DNA from: a bacterium
Lineage (GTDB): Bacteria > Elusimicrobiota > Elusimicrobia > Elusimicrobiales > UBA9959
Direction: 5' to 3'
DNA length: 64,000 nucleotides
Assembly: GCA_021789695.1 (NCBI GenBank)
Contig: JAJYJH010000002.1
Span: forward strand, 105,191 to 169,190
The notes under the pieces were generated by a model. It was not told where the DNA came from. It did not search any database and saw only the letters and a program-made list of their open reading frames with translations. Shown here one piece after another: positions 39,032 through 47,813 of the stretch; within the stretch, counting starts at the first letter, position 1, and each line of letters starts with the position of its first letter. The translations under genes were made by a program, and so were the position numbers.

Positions 39032-40176
39032 AATTTCTCCCTGGCCGCCCGCGGCGTCTCGCGGCCCAGTATCATCAACACCACGACTATCAGGAAAATC
39101 AGCACGCTCTGCGTCAACAACAGCCAGGTCCCGACCGTGGAAGCGGTATAGCGTATCGTCCATGCGCCGAGGCCCAGGCAGATGTTCAGCAGGACCACAA
39201 AGCCCACCGTCTGCTCCACACCGAGGCCGAGCTTCATCAACCGGTGATGGAAGTGGTCCTTGCCGGCGTACTCCAGCCATTCCCTGACGCTGGAGACCTG
39301 GCCGTTGCGTATGCGGGAGATCGTGGTGTATATAATGTCAAAAATCGGGATACCCAGCACCAGCAGCGGAGTGGAGAACGAGACCGCCGGGTTATTGGTG
39401 GCCCAGCTGCCGTAAAGGGCCAGGCAGCCAAGTATGAAGCCGATGAAGGTGGAGCCGCCGTCTCCGAGAAAGACCTTCGCCGGGCGCCAGTTCATCCGCA
39501 GGAAGCCGACGCAGGCGCCGGCCAGGGCGGCGGAGATGAATGAGAGCGGGTACTGGCTGGAATTCCAGCCTATCCCCAGGAAGAACAGCGCGCAGACGGC
39601 CCCCATCGTTGAGGCAAGCCCGTCAATGCCGTCCATGAAATTGAAGGCGTTTATTATGCCCACCAGCCAGACCGCGGAGAGCAGCCTGGACGCGAGGACG
39701 CCGCCAGGGAAATTCAGCGGAAAGCTGAAATGCAGGCCGAAAAAGGTGACCACCATGGCGGCGGCCAGCTGCCAGAAAAGCCTTGTCCCAGCCGAAAGTC
39801 CTTTCCAGTCGTCCAGAAAACCCAGCAGGAAGACGATAGTCCCGCCGAGAAGTATGCCCCACACTTCGAGAGAGAACTGCTGGTTGCGCAGCACTGCGCC
39901 GCAGAAGGCCAGGTAAACCGCCGTCCCGCCTATGCGCGGCACCGGGACCGAATGGACCTTCCGTGCCCCGGGCATATCCATCGCGCCTATGCGCACCGCC
40001 AGCCAGGCGCTGGCCGGAGCCAGCAGGAAGACCGCCGACATAGCTATCAGGAAAAGGTACAGCCAGCGCAGGCCTTCCGTCCAGGTCCAGGCGGAAAAAC
40101 CGCCCGGCGGCAGCATGGCCCCCAGCATGACCAGCGTTATCAAGGAGACAAGGCCGCCCTGCCGCCGGATGGTCAT
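39028..40176 (-). CDS. WecA/TagO-type polyprenyl-phosphate sugar-1-phosphate transferase
   Basis: This integral membrane enzyme (382 aa, about 11 TM helices) attaches a sugar-1-phosphate from a UDP-sugar to undecaprenyl phosphate, the first step of a surface polymer. FLDDWKGL near residue 120, NFMDGIDGL near 188, FLGDGGST near 243 and HFHHRL near 322 are the WecA/MraY motifs, the last being typical of the WecA branch. The stop overlaps the epimerase start. PIG-L and ExeA-like genes upstream suggest an exopolysaccharide locus. Confidence 0.92.
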   Translation of the reverse strand: MTIRRQGGLVSLITLVMLGAMLPPGGFSAWTWTEGLRWLYLFLIAMSAVFLLAPASAWLAVRIGAMDMPGARKVHSVPVPRIGGTAVYLAFCGAVLRNQQFSLEVWGILLGGTIVFLLGFLDDWKGLSAGTRLFWQLAAAMVVTFFGLHFSFPLNFPGGVLASRLLSAVWLVGIINAFNFMDGIDGLASTMGAVCALFFLGIGWNSSQYPLSFISAALAGACVGFLRMNWRPAKVFLGDGGSTFIGFILGCLALYGSWATNNPAVSFSTPLLVLGIPIFDIIYTTISRIRNGQVSSVREWLEYAGKDHFHHRLMKLGLGVEQTVGFVVLLNICLGLGAWTIRYTASTVGTWLLLTQSVLIFLIVVVLMILGRETPRAAREKL

Positions 40177-40210
40177 GCGGCCGGTCCCCCGCGATCGCGC
40201 TCCAGAGCCG

Positions 40211-40837
40211 TCATTTGGGGCAGATAAGAGAATCCAGCAGCAGGCGGCGCGGCACGAAGCCTTCCGCGTACTTCACCCTGTCCTGGTAGCCGCGGAACAT
40301 TGCCGCCGCCTTAGCGCTCTCGACTATGGAAAGGTTCTTGACCCTGGTCTTGTAGACCTGCGAGCGATGAGATTTGAGCAGGGCCACCTTCCGGGTTATC
40401 ACCGTCCCGATATCGACAAAGACACCCGGAGTGAAGTCCAGAGTGGTGGGCACCTCGTAGAAGATAAGGTTCCTGGAATAGCGCGCGGCCGTCTCCACGG
40501 CGCGGGCCACGTTGCGGTGGTCCTGATGGGTGTCGGAGGCGTAGTTCACTAAGACCAGGTCCGGCTCGATCTCTTCCAGACGCTGCTCCACCGCGTGAAT
40601 CAGCTCCCTGCCGAGCTGCACCGACGTGTCCTCGAAACCGCCCCAGTAGAGCCTGGCTTTAAGCATGGCCGCCGCCCGTTCCTGCTCGGCCCGGCGCGCC
40701 CGCGGGTCCCCGCCGACCGAGCCGTTCGTCATCACCAGCATGTTCAATTCATGCCCCTGTGCCGCCAACTTGCAGAAAGTCCCGCCGCAGCCGAACTCCA
40801 GGTCGTCGGGATGCGGTCCTATTCCGAGTATCTTCAT
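40211..40837 (-). CDS. PIG-L/LmbE-family deacetylase
   Basis: This 208-aa Zn-dependent N-acetylglucosaminyl deacetylase-like protein has PHPDDLEFGCGGT at residues 8-20 (Zn ligands and catalytic Asp) and SDTHQDHRNV near 106. It has normal length for the family. It lies 34 bases before the WecA-like gene and 16 bases after the ExeA-like gene. It may deacetylate a lipid-linked sugar or other GlcNAc derivative; the substrate is inferred from neighbours only. Confidence 0.88.
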   Translation of the reverse strand: MKILGIGPHPDDLEFGCGGTFCKLAAQGHELNMLVMTNGSVGGDPRARRAEQERAAAMLKARLYWGGFEDTSVQLGRELIHAVEQRLEEIEPDLVLVNYASDTHQDHRNVARAVETAARYSRNLIFYEVPTTLDFTPGVFVDIGTVITRKVALLKSHRSQVYKTRVKNLSIVESAKAAAMFRGYQDRVKYAEGFVPRRLLLDSLICPK

Positions 40838-40853
40838 GTTATTAATCCGGCGG

Positions 40854-41651
40854 CTATCTGCTGCTCTCCGCGCCCTCGGCCACCAGGTCCTCCGTGATGG
40901 ACTTCACTCCTTTAGAATAGGCCGCCAGCATGCTCATCCCGGCTATATTGTTTATCCAGCGAGGGATGCCGCCCGACCTGGCGTAAATCAGGTCCATGGC
41001 CTTGTCGTCGAAAATGTTTCCGCGCAGTCCGGCTATCTCGAGCCTGTGCAGGACGTAGTTCCTGGTCTCCGCGAAGTCCAGCGGCTTCAGGTGATAGCTC
41101 AGCGTCACGCGCTGGCTGAACTGCTTGTTGGCGTCCAGTTTTTCTTTCAGCTCCGGCTGTCCGCTCAGCAGCAGCGTCAGCATAAAACGCGTCTCCGTCT
41201 GAAAATTCAGCAACAGCCGCAACTCCTCGAAGACGCTCTCGTCGTTTATCAGCTGGGCCTCGTCTATGGCCACCACGGCGTGCTTGCCGTCCTGCATAGT
41301 GTCCTTCAGGAAGCGCTCTATGCCCATAAGCACGTCCTCTTTCTGCTTGGGGACGCTGTAACCGGTCAGGTTGTGCAGGATGATTTTAAGCAGGCCCAGG
41401 TCGTCGAGACGCGGGTTCTGCACGAAGGAGAAGACGCAGCCTTTTTTCCTGAAGTCGCTCTCAAGCGACTTCAGGATAAGCGTCTTGCCGGTCCCGTAGG
41501 CGCCGGTCAGCACGCCGCAGGCTTTCCTTTCCGCTATGACGTATGAGAGCCTGGAGAAAGCCTCCTCGTGCTTCTCCGACTCGAAGAAAAACTCGGTGTC
41601 GGGGGTATTCTCGAAAGGAAGCTTTTTAAGGTCCCAGTGCTTCTGATACAT
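40854..41651 (-). CDS. ExeA/GspA-like AAA ATPase
   Basis: This 265-aa ATPase starts with MYQKHWDLKKLPFENTPD, the signature opening of ExeA/MshM and of ATPases linked to exosortase EPS loci. Walker A is GAYGTGKT near residue 50, Walker B AVVAIDEAQLI near 130, and a sensor region LLSGQPEL near 165. There is no C-terminal peptidoglycan-binding domain, unlike Aeromonas ExeA. The upstream spacer is AT-rich and holds a terminator. A role in polysaccharide or pilus export is inferred. Confidence 0.87.
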   Translation of the reverse strand: MYQKHWDLKKLPFENTPDTEFFFESEKHEEAFSRLSYVIAERKACGVLTGAYGTGKTLILKSLESDFRKKGCVFSFVQNPRLDDLGLLKIILHNLTGYSVPKQKEDVLMGIERFLKDTMQDGKHAVVAIDEAQLINDESVFEELRLLLNFQTETRFMLTLLLSGQPELKEKLDANKQFSQRVTLSYHLKPLDFAETRNYVLHRLEIAGLRGNIFDDKAMDLIYARSGGIPRWINNIAGMSMLAAYSKGVKSITEDLVAEGAESSR

Positions 41652-41660
41652 AAATTACAT

Positions 41661-41695
41661 TAAAATATAAATGGCGCCGCAAAGCAACCGGCGCC
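41661..41695 (-). terminator. Probable Rho-independent terminator after mcsB
   Basis: A 7-bp stem GGCGCCG/CGGCGCC (41673-41679 with 41689-41695) abuts the mcsB stop. It is followed on the minus strand by ATTTATATTTTA. The U tract is interrupted, so efficiency may be partial. Confidence 0.65.
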
Positions 41696-42748
41696 TCAGG
41701 CCAGTTTGCCGCGAACGGACTCTGCCCTGAACGCGTCCCTGCCGGCCGGGTTAAGTTCCCTGCCGGCTGCGGCCTGTATCTGGGCCGGCTGCATCAGCAG
41801 AGTCACCTGGTTGAAAGTGCTGAAATCCAGACCCATCCGCCACCCCATCGCCGCGCCCATCCGCACCAGGGAGATGTTCTGCATGAACTCCTCGTACGAG
41901 AGCGTCCGCGCGTTCTTCAGAAGGCCCAGCGCCCTGTAGACTACGTCCTCGGTCCGCAGCTTAAGCCCGCCTTTCAGCAGCTCCTCGCGGGCCGAGATCT
42001 CCTGGCGTATCAGGTTGCGTATCACCCGGTCTATGTTCTGGCAGAAATCCTCCTCGGAGCGGCCGAGACAGGTGGCGTTGGAAATCTGGTAGAAATCGCC
42101 CAACACGTAGGTGCCCTCCCCGTATATCCCTCGCGCGGTAACTCCAAGGCGGGACAGGTTCTCCAGTACCTGCGGCATACGGCCAAGGCGGGAAAGCGCC
42201 GGCAAATGGGCCAGGCAGGAGACCCTTATGCCGGTGCCTGTATTGGTCGGGCAGGCCGCAAGGAACCCGAAACGAGGGGAGTAGGCGAAGGGCAGGGCTC
42301 TGCCGAGGGCCTCGTCCAGCGCCAGCGCGGACCTGAAGGCCTCCTCTATGGCGAAACCGGCGCTCAGGCAGTGAAGCCGCAGATGGTCCTCCTCGTTAAT
42401 CATGACCGACAGGTCCTCGTCTCCCGAAACAACGGCCGCCGCAGGCAGCACCGCGGAGGCCAGAGCGTGCGAGACCAGGTGCCGCTCCACCAGGAAGCGC
42501 TTTTCCTGCTGGCGCAGCGCCTCCATCTTCAGGAAATGCCCGCGCTGAAAAATCCCTGTCTCCTTGACCGCCGCGAGCGCCAGCCTCCTTATCTCCTCCA
42601 GCTGACGAGGTTCGGCACGGTTAGGGAAAGGGAAGCCCTGCAGGTTGCGGGCGAAGCGCACCCTGGTGGAGAAGATCATGTCCGGCCAGCCGCCGCGCGC
42701 GTTGGCCCAAGCGACATAAGGACGGAAGGACTTTATAACGTCACCCAT
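41696..42748 (-). CDS. mcsB: Protein arginine kinase McsB
   Basis: McsB phosphorylates Arg residues on proteins and in Bacillus tags them for ClpCP. The 350-aa sequence has the phosphagen kinase fold: FSTRVRFARN near residue 27, NEEDHLRL near 125, and ACPTNTGTGIRVS near 175 with the Cys at the catalytic position. YGEGTYVLGDFYQISN follows. ATG 42748 overlaps the mcsA stop by 8 bases. No clpC or ctsR gene is in view, unlike the Bacillus ctsR-mcsA-mcsB-clpC operon. Confidence 0.92.
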   Translation of the reverse strand: MGDVIKSFRPYVAWANARGGWPDMIFSTRVRFARNLQGFPFPNRAEPRQLEEIRRLALAAVKETGIFQRGHFLKMEALRQQEKRFLVERHLVSHALASAVLPAAAVVSGDEDLSVMINEEDHLRLHCLSAGFAIEEAFRSALALDEALGRALPFAYSPRFGFLAACPTNTGTGIRVSCLAHLPALSRLGRMPQVLENLSRLGVTARGIYGEGTYVLGDFYQISNATCLGRSEEDFCQNIDRVIRNLIRQEISAREELLKGGLKLRTEDVVYRALGLLKNARTLSYEEFMQNISLVRMGAAMGWRMGLDFSTFNQVTLLMQPAQIQAAAGRELNPAGRDAFRAESVRGKLA

Positions 42749-43256
42749 GGCGCCCCTCCAGCCCGCGCATGGCGTCCCGCAGCCTGGCCGCCGTTTCAAA
42801 ATCTTCCTTCTCCACCGCCTCCTTGAGGGCTGCCCTGAGTTCCTCGAGACGCCTGGTGGTTTCTGCCCTGGAAAGTTTCGGAGACGGACCACCGGAGTAG
42901 ACGCGGCCGCAGTGCTGCGAGGCGCCGTGTATACGATCCATCAGCTCGGTTAACTGCGGCTCGAAGCTGGAATAACAGTCGGGGCAGCCAAGCAGCCCCC
43001 GTTCCTTGAACTCGGAATACTTCAGCCCGCAGGCTCGGCAGCGCAGCGTCTTGCGCTCCTGAGGCAGGAAATCCTTGAAATAGCCGCTCATGTTGCCTAC
43101 TATCTCCGAGATGTTGAAGGCCCCGGCCTCCAGGCCGAAGCCCATACCTTTCCTGGCGGCGCAGGCCGGGCACAGGTGCATCTCGCGCACCTTGTTGTTG
43201 ACGGCCAGCTTCAGGAAGACCACGGCCTTGTTCTTGCGGCACTCCTCGCAAAACAT
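42741..43256 (-). CDS. mcsA: McsA-like zinc-finger/UVR-domain activator
   Basis: This 171-aa protein has four CxxC pairs (C3/C6, C29/C32, C73/C76 and CPDC near 92), as expected for two zinc sites. A C-terminal UVR motif of coiled type (ALKEAVEKEDFETAARLRD) spans about 142-160. McsA binds and activates McsB, which is encoded next with an 8-base overlap. The start shares one base with the lolD stop (TGATG). Confidence 0.9.
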   Translation of the reverse strand: MFCEECRKNKAVVFLKLAVNNKVREMHLCPACAARKGMGFGLEAGAFNISEIVGNMSGYFKDFLPQERKTLRCRACGLKYSEFKERGLLGCPDCYSSFEPQLTELMDRIHGASQHCGRVYSGGPSPKLSRAETTRRLEELRAALKEAVEKEDFETAARLRDAMRGLEGRHG

Positions 43257-43927
43257 CAGCCCGCCCCCCCGGTCAGCTTGCCCCCGTCCATGTGCAGCGC
43301 CCTGTCCGCGCGGCGGGCGGCGTCCTCGTTGTGAGTGACCATCAACACCGCCGTCCCGAGGCCCGCGGCGCGGCGCAGATCGTCCAACACCACGGCGGAG
43401 TTGTGCCTATCCAGGTTGCCGGTCGGTTCGTCGGCTATCAGCAGCGCGGGAGAATTGCGCAGGGCGCGCAGGAGCGCGGCGCGCTGCTTCTCGCCGCCGG
43501 AAATCTCCATCGGGAACTTACACGCTATCTCCTCCAGTCCGAAGCGCTTCAGAAGTTCCGGCGCCTTCCCCCCCTTTTCCCGTCCCAGCACCCTGGCCGG
43601 CATCTCGATGTTCTCCTGGACCGTGAACTCCGGCAGCAGCGAATCGAACTGGAACACGAAGCCTATGTTCTCCAGCCTTAACACAGCTTTCTCCCGCTCC
43701 GTAAGGTCCTCCACGCGGCGGCCGAAGAGCCGCACCTCTCCGCTGTAGACGTCGTCAAGCAGGCCGACGATGTTCAGGAAGGTGGACTTTCCGGAGCCGG
43801 AAGGCCCGACGATGGCGACGAACTCCCCCTTCGCGATATAAAAATCCAGCTCCTCCAGCACGAGGATCTGTTCGTGGCCCTGAGTGTAGGCCTTGCTGAG
43901 CGCGGTTATCTCTACTACGTTATCCAT
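43256..43927 (-). CDS. lolD: LolD-like ABC transporter ATPase
   Basis: This 223-aa ATPase of the LolD/MacB type has Walker A GPSGSGKST near residue 41, Q-loop FVFQFDSLL, signature ISGGEKQR near 143 and Walker B LLIADEPTGN near 160. It overlaps the LolC-like gene by 8 bases. LolCDE extracts lipoproteins from the inner membrane of Gram-negative cells. Only one permease gene is present, so the transporter may work as a homodimer of permeases. MacB-type export is an alternative. Confidence 0.9.
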   Translation of the reverse strand: MDNVVEITALSKAYTQGHEQILVLEELDFYIAKGEFVAIVGPSGSGKSTFLNIVGLLDDVYSGEVRLFGRRVEDLTEREKAVLRLENIGFVFQFDSLLPEFTVQENIEMPARVLGREKGGKAPELLKRFGLEEIACKFPMEISGGEKQRAALLRALRNSPALLIADEPTGNLDRHNSAVVLDDLRRAAGLGTAVLMVTHNEDAARRADRALHMDGGKLTGGAG

Positions 43928-45149
43928 AGCGTATAGCGTCCACCGGACTGACCTTCGAGGCCCTGAGCGCTGGGTAAAGCGCGCTCAGCATACAGAGCAG
44001 GTAGCTGACGGCCACTGTCAACAGTATGTTGGAAAGCTTCAGATCCACCGGCACCTTGGTGACGTAATAGATGTCCGACGGCAACTGTATGACAGGATAC
44101 CTGGCGATGAACAGGCAGATGCCTATGCCCAGGCCAAGTCCGAGCGCTATGCCCGTAATGGCTATCAGGTTGCCCTCCCAGAAGAAGACGCGGCGGATGA
44201 ACCCGGGGCCGGCGCCCATCGCTCGCAGGATGCCGATGTCGCGCAGCTTCTCGACGCTCATCATCAGCAGGTTCGAGGCGATATTGAACGTGGCCACCAG
44301 GATGATCAGCGCCAGCACCAGCGACATCACGAACTTCTCGAGCTTCAGCGCGGCAAAAAGCGTGCTGTTCATGTCGGCGTAGGTCTTGACGTTATAGGCG
44401 AAACCCAGGGACTTGCGCAGCGAGGCAGCCACAGCCCGCGCGTCCCTGATGTCATTGAGCCGCACCCCGACGCCGTTGGCGCCGTTCTTAAGGCCAAAAA
44501 AATCCCCGGCGACGCCGATGGGGCAGTAGGCCATAGTATTGTCGAACTCAAAATAGCCGGTGCGCACAAGTCCTACCACGCGGAATTTCTTCATCCTCGG
44601 CAGCAGGCCCAGTCCCGCGTCCATGGCCTCCTCGGGGGAGACCAGCACGGCGTCGTCCCCCGTCCAAAGCCCCAGGTCCTTGGCCAACTCCTCCCCCAGC
44701 ACTACCGGCGGGGGCGAACCGCCGGGCGGCGCCGAAAGCTCCGCCCACGAGCCGTGAGTAAGGTCGCTTTTAAGATTGTTTACCGCGAACTCAGAGGACG
44801 GGTCAAAGCCTTTCAGGACCACGCCGGTCGAACGCCCGTCGAAGGTAAGGATGCCCTGCCCCAGCACGAACGGGGACTCCGCCCGCACGCGGCCGTCGCT
44901 CTTGAGAACCGCGGCTACGCGCCCCAGGTCGCCCGGCCCCATGCGCCCGTAAATGGTGATATGCGCCTGGGCGTCTATGATTTTCTTCTTGATGTCGGAC
45001 TGGAAGCCGTCCATAATGGCCAGCGTGACTATCAGCGCGGCCACTCCGAGGGCGACGCCCGCTACGCCGATCACGGTGGTTATCATCGCGAAGAGGCCTT
45101 TCCTCTTCGCGAGCAGATACCGTCTGGCTATGAAGAATTCCGTGGACAT
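43920..45149 (-). CDS. LolC/E-like lipoprotein-releasing permease
   Basis: This roughly 409-aa permease has a TM helix near residues 20-45, a periplasmic MacB-like domain to about 255 and three C-terminal TM helices with the FtsX fold (VEKLRDIGILRAMGA). FIARRYLLAKRKG opens the protein, as in LolC/LolE. ATG 45149 is chosen; a GTG at 45161 is possible. It is followed by overlapping lolD. Lipoprotein release to the outer membrane is the likely role and supports a diderm envelope. Confidence 0.9.
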   Translation of the reverse strand: MSTEFFIARRYLLAKRKGLFAMITTVIGVAGVALGVAALIVTLAIMDGFQSDIKKKIIDAQAHITIYGRMGPGDLGRVAAVLKSDGRVRAESPFVLGQGILTFDGRSTGVVLKGFDPSSEFAVNNLKSDLTHGSWAELSAPPGGSPPPVVLGEELAKDLGLWTGDDAVLVSPEEAMDAGLGLLPRMKKFRVVGLVRTGYFEFDNTMAYCPIGVAGDFFGLKNGANGVGVRLNDIRDARAVAASLRKSLGFAYNVKTYADMNSTLFAALKLEKFVMSLVLALIILVATFNIASNLLMMSVEKLRDIGILRAMGAGPGFIRRVFFWEGNLIAITGIALGLGLGIGICLFIARYPVIQLPSDIYYVTKVPVDLKLSNILLTVAVSYLLCMLSALYPALRASKVSPVDAIRYG

Positions 45150-45188
45150 TCGGTTATTCACCGTACCGGGCGCCGCAAGGGCCGGACC

Positions 45189-45213
45189 AAAAAACGCGGC
45201 GCCACAAACGCCG
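45189..45213 (-). terminator. Possible terminator after lysS
   Basis: A 5-bp GC stem (45197-45201 with 45209-45213) with a 7-base loop is followed on the minus strand, after two bases, by six U. The stem is short, so this is a moderate call. Confidence 0.4.
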
Positions 45214-45276
45214 TCCGCGCCTCGTCACACTATGCGTCCTTCGGGTACCCGGGCCCGGCGCCGTCCGGGAACGCGC

Positions 45277-46782
45277 TTAGGCCTGGTCAGGCCTCAGCAG
45301 CGGGAACAGGATGACCTCGCGGATGGACGGCTTGCCGGTCAGGAGCATCGTGACGCGGTCAATGCCTATGCCTATGCCGCCCATCGGCGGCATGCCGTAC
45401 TCCATCGCGACAATGAAATCCTTGTCGAGGATGTCGGCCTCGCCGTTGTTCTCCTCCTGCTGCTGGCGGAGCTGTTCGACCAGACGGCTTTTCTGGTCCT
45501 CGGGGTCATTGAGTTCGGAGTAGGCGTTGGCTATCTCCTCGGTGCCGGCAAAGAACTCGAAGCGTTCCACGAGCGACTCGTCTCCGGGCTTGCACTTGGC
45601 CAGCGGCGTGATGGCGGTCGGGTGGTCGAACACGAACGTCGGCTGGACCAGCTCGCAGAGGATCTTGTCGTCCATGATGCGGTCGAAGATTTTGGCGGAG
45701 GTCGTGTCGGGGGCGCACTCGATATGCAGCTTTTTGGCCAGCGCGACCAGGTTCGGGCGGTTAAAGCGCTTACCCTCCAGGATGTTGTGGATGTCCTCTC
45801 CGGTCTTCGCCTTCCACTCGTCGGGCAGGCTCAGACGGCGGAACGGCGGCTTCAGGTTTATCTTGTGACCGTTATAGTCCACGGCGTCGGCGCCGATCAC
45901 CCGGATGAAGCGCTCGAAGAGCTTCTCCACCAGCGCGGCCATGCCATGGTAGTCGGAGTAGGCCTTGTAGGCCTCGACCATCGTGAACTCCGGGTTGTGG
46001 CGCGTGTCCACGCCCTCGTTGCGGAACACGCGGCCTATCTCGTAGGCGCCCTGGAAGCCTCCAATCAGCAGCTTCTTGAGCGGCAGCTCCAGCGCGATAC
46101 GCATATACAGTTCGTTCTTGTAGGCGTTGTGGAAGGTGATGAACGGGCGGGCGGACGCGCCCCCGGCCTGGCCGCAGAGCACGGGGGTCTCCACCTCGAG
46201 CATCCCCTCGGAGTTAAGCACCTCGCGCAGCGCGGCCACGATCTGCGAACGTTTCAGGAAGATGGCGCGCACGTCGTCGTTGGTCAGCAGGTCCAGGTAG
46301 CGGTCGCGGTAGCGGGCCTCGTTATCGGTCAGACCGTGGAACTTTTCCGGCAGCGGCCGCACGCTTTTGGCCAGCACGGTAAGCCTCTGCGCGTCCACGG
46401 TCAGCTCGCCGGTCTTGGTAACGAACAGTTTCCCTTCCACGCCCAGGAAATCGCCGACGTGCATCTGCCTCCTGAACAGCTCGTAGGACTCCTCCCCGAC
46501 GGCGTCCTTTTTGACGTAAATCTGCATCTTCCCGGTGCCGTCCTTGACGTGCGCGAACGTGGCTTTGCCCATCACGCGCATCAACATCATGCGCCCGGCG
46601 ATAGTCACCTGCGTATCGGGCTGGAGCTTGGCGGCCTCCCCCACGGCGTGCGTGGTCTTAAAGCGGTGCGGGAACGGGTCTACGCCCTTCTCGCGTACCG
46701 CCTTGATCTTGGCGTAGTTGTTGGCCACTATCTCGGTGATGCTGGAGTTGGGAGTGTTCGGTGTGTCGTGCGTGGTGTTCAT
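45277..46782 (-). CDS. lysS: Lysyl-tRNA synthetase, class II
   Basis: LysS charges tRNA-Lys. The 501-aa protein has an N-terminal OB anticodon-binding domain (about 55-155) and a class II catalytic core. Motif 2 is FRNEGVDTRHNPEFTMVE near residue 255 and motif 3 GIGIGIDRVTMLLT near 477. Length and motifs are normal. The start overlaps the upstream response regulator stop by 4 bases. Confidence 0.97.
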   Translation of the reverse strand: MNTTHDTPNTPNSSITEIVANNYAKIKAVREKGVDPFPHRFKTTHAVGEAAKLQPDTQVTIAGRMMLMRVMGKATFAHVKDGTGKMQIYVKKDAVGEESYELFRRQMHVGDFLGVEGKLFVTKTGELTVDAQRLTVLAKSVRPLPEKFHGLTDNEARYRDRYLDLLTNDDVRAIFLKRSQIVAALREVLNSEGMLEVETPVLCGQAGGASARPFITFHNAYKNELYMRIALELPLKKLLIGGFQGAYEIGRVFRNEGVDTRHNPEFTMVEAYKAYSDYHGMAALVEKLFERFIRVIGADAVDYNGHKINLKPPFRRLSLPDEWKAKTGEDIHNILEGKRFNRPNLVALAKKLHIECAPDTTSAKIFDRIMDDKILCELVQPTFVFDHPTAITPLAKCKPGDESLVERFEFFAGTEEIANAYSELNDPEDQKSRLVEQLRQQQEENNGEADILDKDFIVAMEYGMPPMGGIGIGIDRVTMLLTGKPSIREVILFPLLRPDQA

Positions 46783-47162
46783 TTTTTTGAGGTTATCGCG
46801 TCCTTCACTATCTTTACCAGGTTCTTTGGCTCGAAAGGCTTCTCAACGAAGGCGAAGATGTTGGAGGAAAGTTCGAACAGGTCCTTCATCTGGCCCTTGG
46901 CGGTCAGGATGATTATCGGAATGCGGTTGAGCCCGTCGAGTTCCTGCAGCTTCGCCTGCAGCGTATAACCGTCCATCTCCGGCATCATTATGTCCAGAAT
47001 CATCGCGTCCGGGATAATGCGGTCGGGACCCGCGGAGGTCAACTTGTTGTAGGCCTCCAATCCGTTATAGGCCTCCATGACCTCCAGCTTCTCGCGTTCC
47101 AGCAGCACCTTTATCAGGTATACCACGTCCCTTTCGTCGTCCACGACCATCACTTTGGCCAT
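46779..47162 (-). CDS. Single-domain (CheY-like) response regulator
   Basis: This 127-aa receiver-only protein has the acidic pair in VVDDERD near residue 7, the phospho-acceptor Asp in LDIMMPEMDG near 57, the Thr in ILTAKGQ near 86 and the Lys in EKPFEPK near 108. There is no output domain. ATG 47162 has GGGAG 4 bases upstream. The longer open frame upstream overlaps the ndk gene on the other strand and is rejected. It is coupled to lysS by ATGA. Confidence 0.93.
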   Translation of the reverse strand: MAKVMVVDDERDVVYLIKVLLEREKLEVMEAYNGLEAYNKLTSAGPDRIIPDAMILDIMMPEMDGYTLQAKLQELDGLNRIPIIILTAKGQMKDLFELSSNIFAFVEKPFEPKNLVKIVKDAITSKK

Positions 47163-47210
47163 AAGTCTCCCGTTATCCGGGACGCGGCAAAGCCACCGCG
47201 GCCCGGCGCC

Positions 47211-47240
47211 TTGTAAAGTATTTAATTTTATCAATAATAC
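47211..47240 (+). promoter_or_regulatory. Probable ndk promoter (TTGTAA-18-TAATAC)
   Basis: TTGTAA at 47211-47216 is spaced 18 bases from TAATAC at 47235-47240 in an AT-rich island between the divergent regulator and ndk genes. The minus strand of the same island may serve the regulator-lysS pair. Confidence 0.45.
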
Positions 47241-47328
47241 CGCCCCAGTACAAGACCGACAGGCGGACGCGCTCTTTTCAGGCACGGCCGCAAAATGTAG
47301 AATATCCCCGCGGTCTTTAGGAGGCACC

Positions 47329-47802
47329 ATGGCCATAGAGAAGACTTTGATACTGGTGAAACCCGACGGCATGCAGCGCCGCCTGGCGGGGCTCTGCATA
47401 GACAGACTGGACAATTCCCCCTTTGAGATGGCGGCGGCGAAAGTGGTCTCGGTCACCGAGGAACTGGCCAGGAAGCACTACGCGCTGCTCGAAGGGCAGG
47501 GAGTCTTCGCAGACAAAACCAAGTATCAGCAATTGATAAATTTTTTAAAAGGCGACTATAACAACGTCCCGGGGCGCAGGGTGCTGGCCATGGTCTACCG
47601 GGGCGAGAACGCGGTAAAGGGCGTGCGCGAGATAGTAGGCGCGACCAACCCCGAGGCGGCGGCCCCCGGCACTATAAGAGGGGCTTTCGGCCGCGTCTCC
47701 GCCAGGACCGGCATCTTCGAGAACGTCGTTCACGCCTCGGGCAACGCGGAGGAGGCGGAACGCGAGGTGGCCATCTGGTTCAGGCCGGAAGAGCTGGCCT
47801 GA
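47329..47802 (+). CDS. ndk: Nucleoside diphosphate kinase
   Basis: Ndk balances nucleoside triphosphate pools by phosphohistidine transfer. The 157-aa protein starts MAIEKTLILVKPDGMQRRLAG, has GATNPEAAAPGTIRG near residue 104, and the catalytic His in NVVHASGN near 129. It is slightly longer than the 140-aa E. coli form because of an insert near residues 50-75. AGGAGG lies 4 bases before ATG 47329. It is the first gene of a three-gene plus-strand operon. Confidence 0.95.
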   Translation: MAIEKTLILVKPDGMQRRLAGLCIDRLDNSPFEMAAAKVVSVTEELARKHYALLEGQGVFADKTKYQQLINFLKGDYNNVPGRRVLAMVYRGENAVKGVREIVGATNPEAAAPGTIRGAFGRVSARTGIFENVVHASGNAEEAEREVAIWFRPEELA

Positions 47803-47813
47803 GCGCAAGAGCG

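Noticed and set aside
46779..47456. Longer response-regulator frame starting at 47456
   Set aside because: The added 98 codons overlap ndk on the other strand and have no receiver similarity. ATG 47162 has a good ribosome site.
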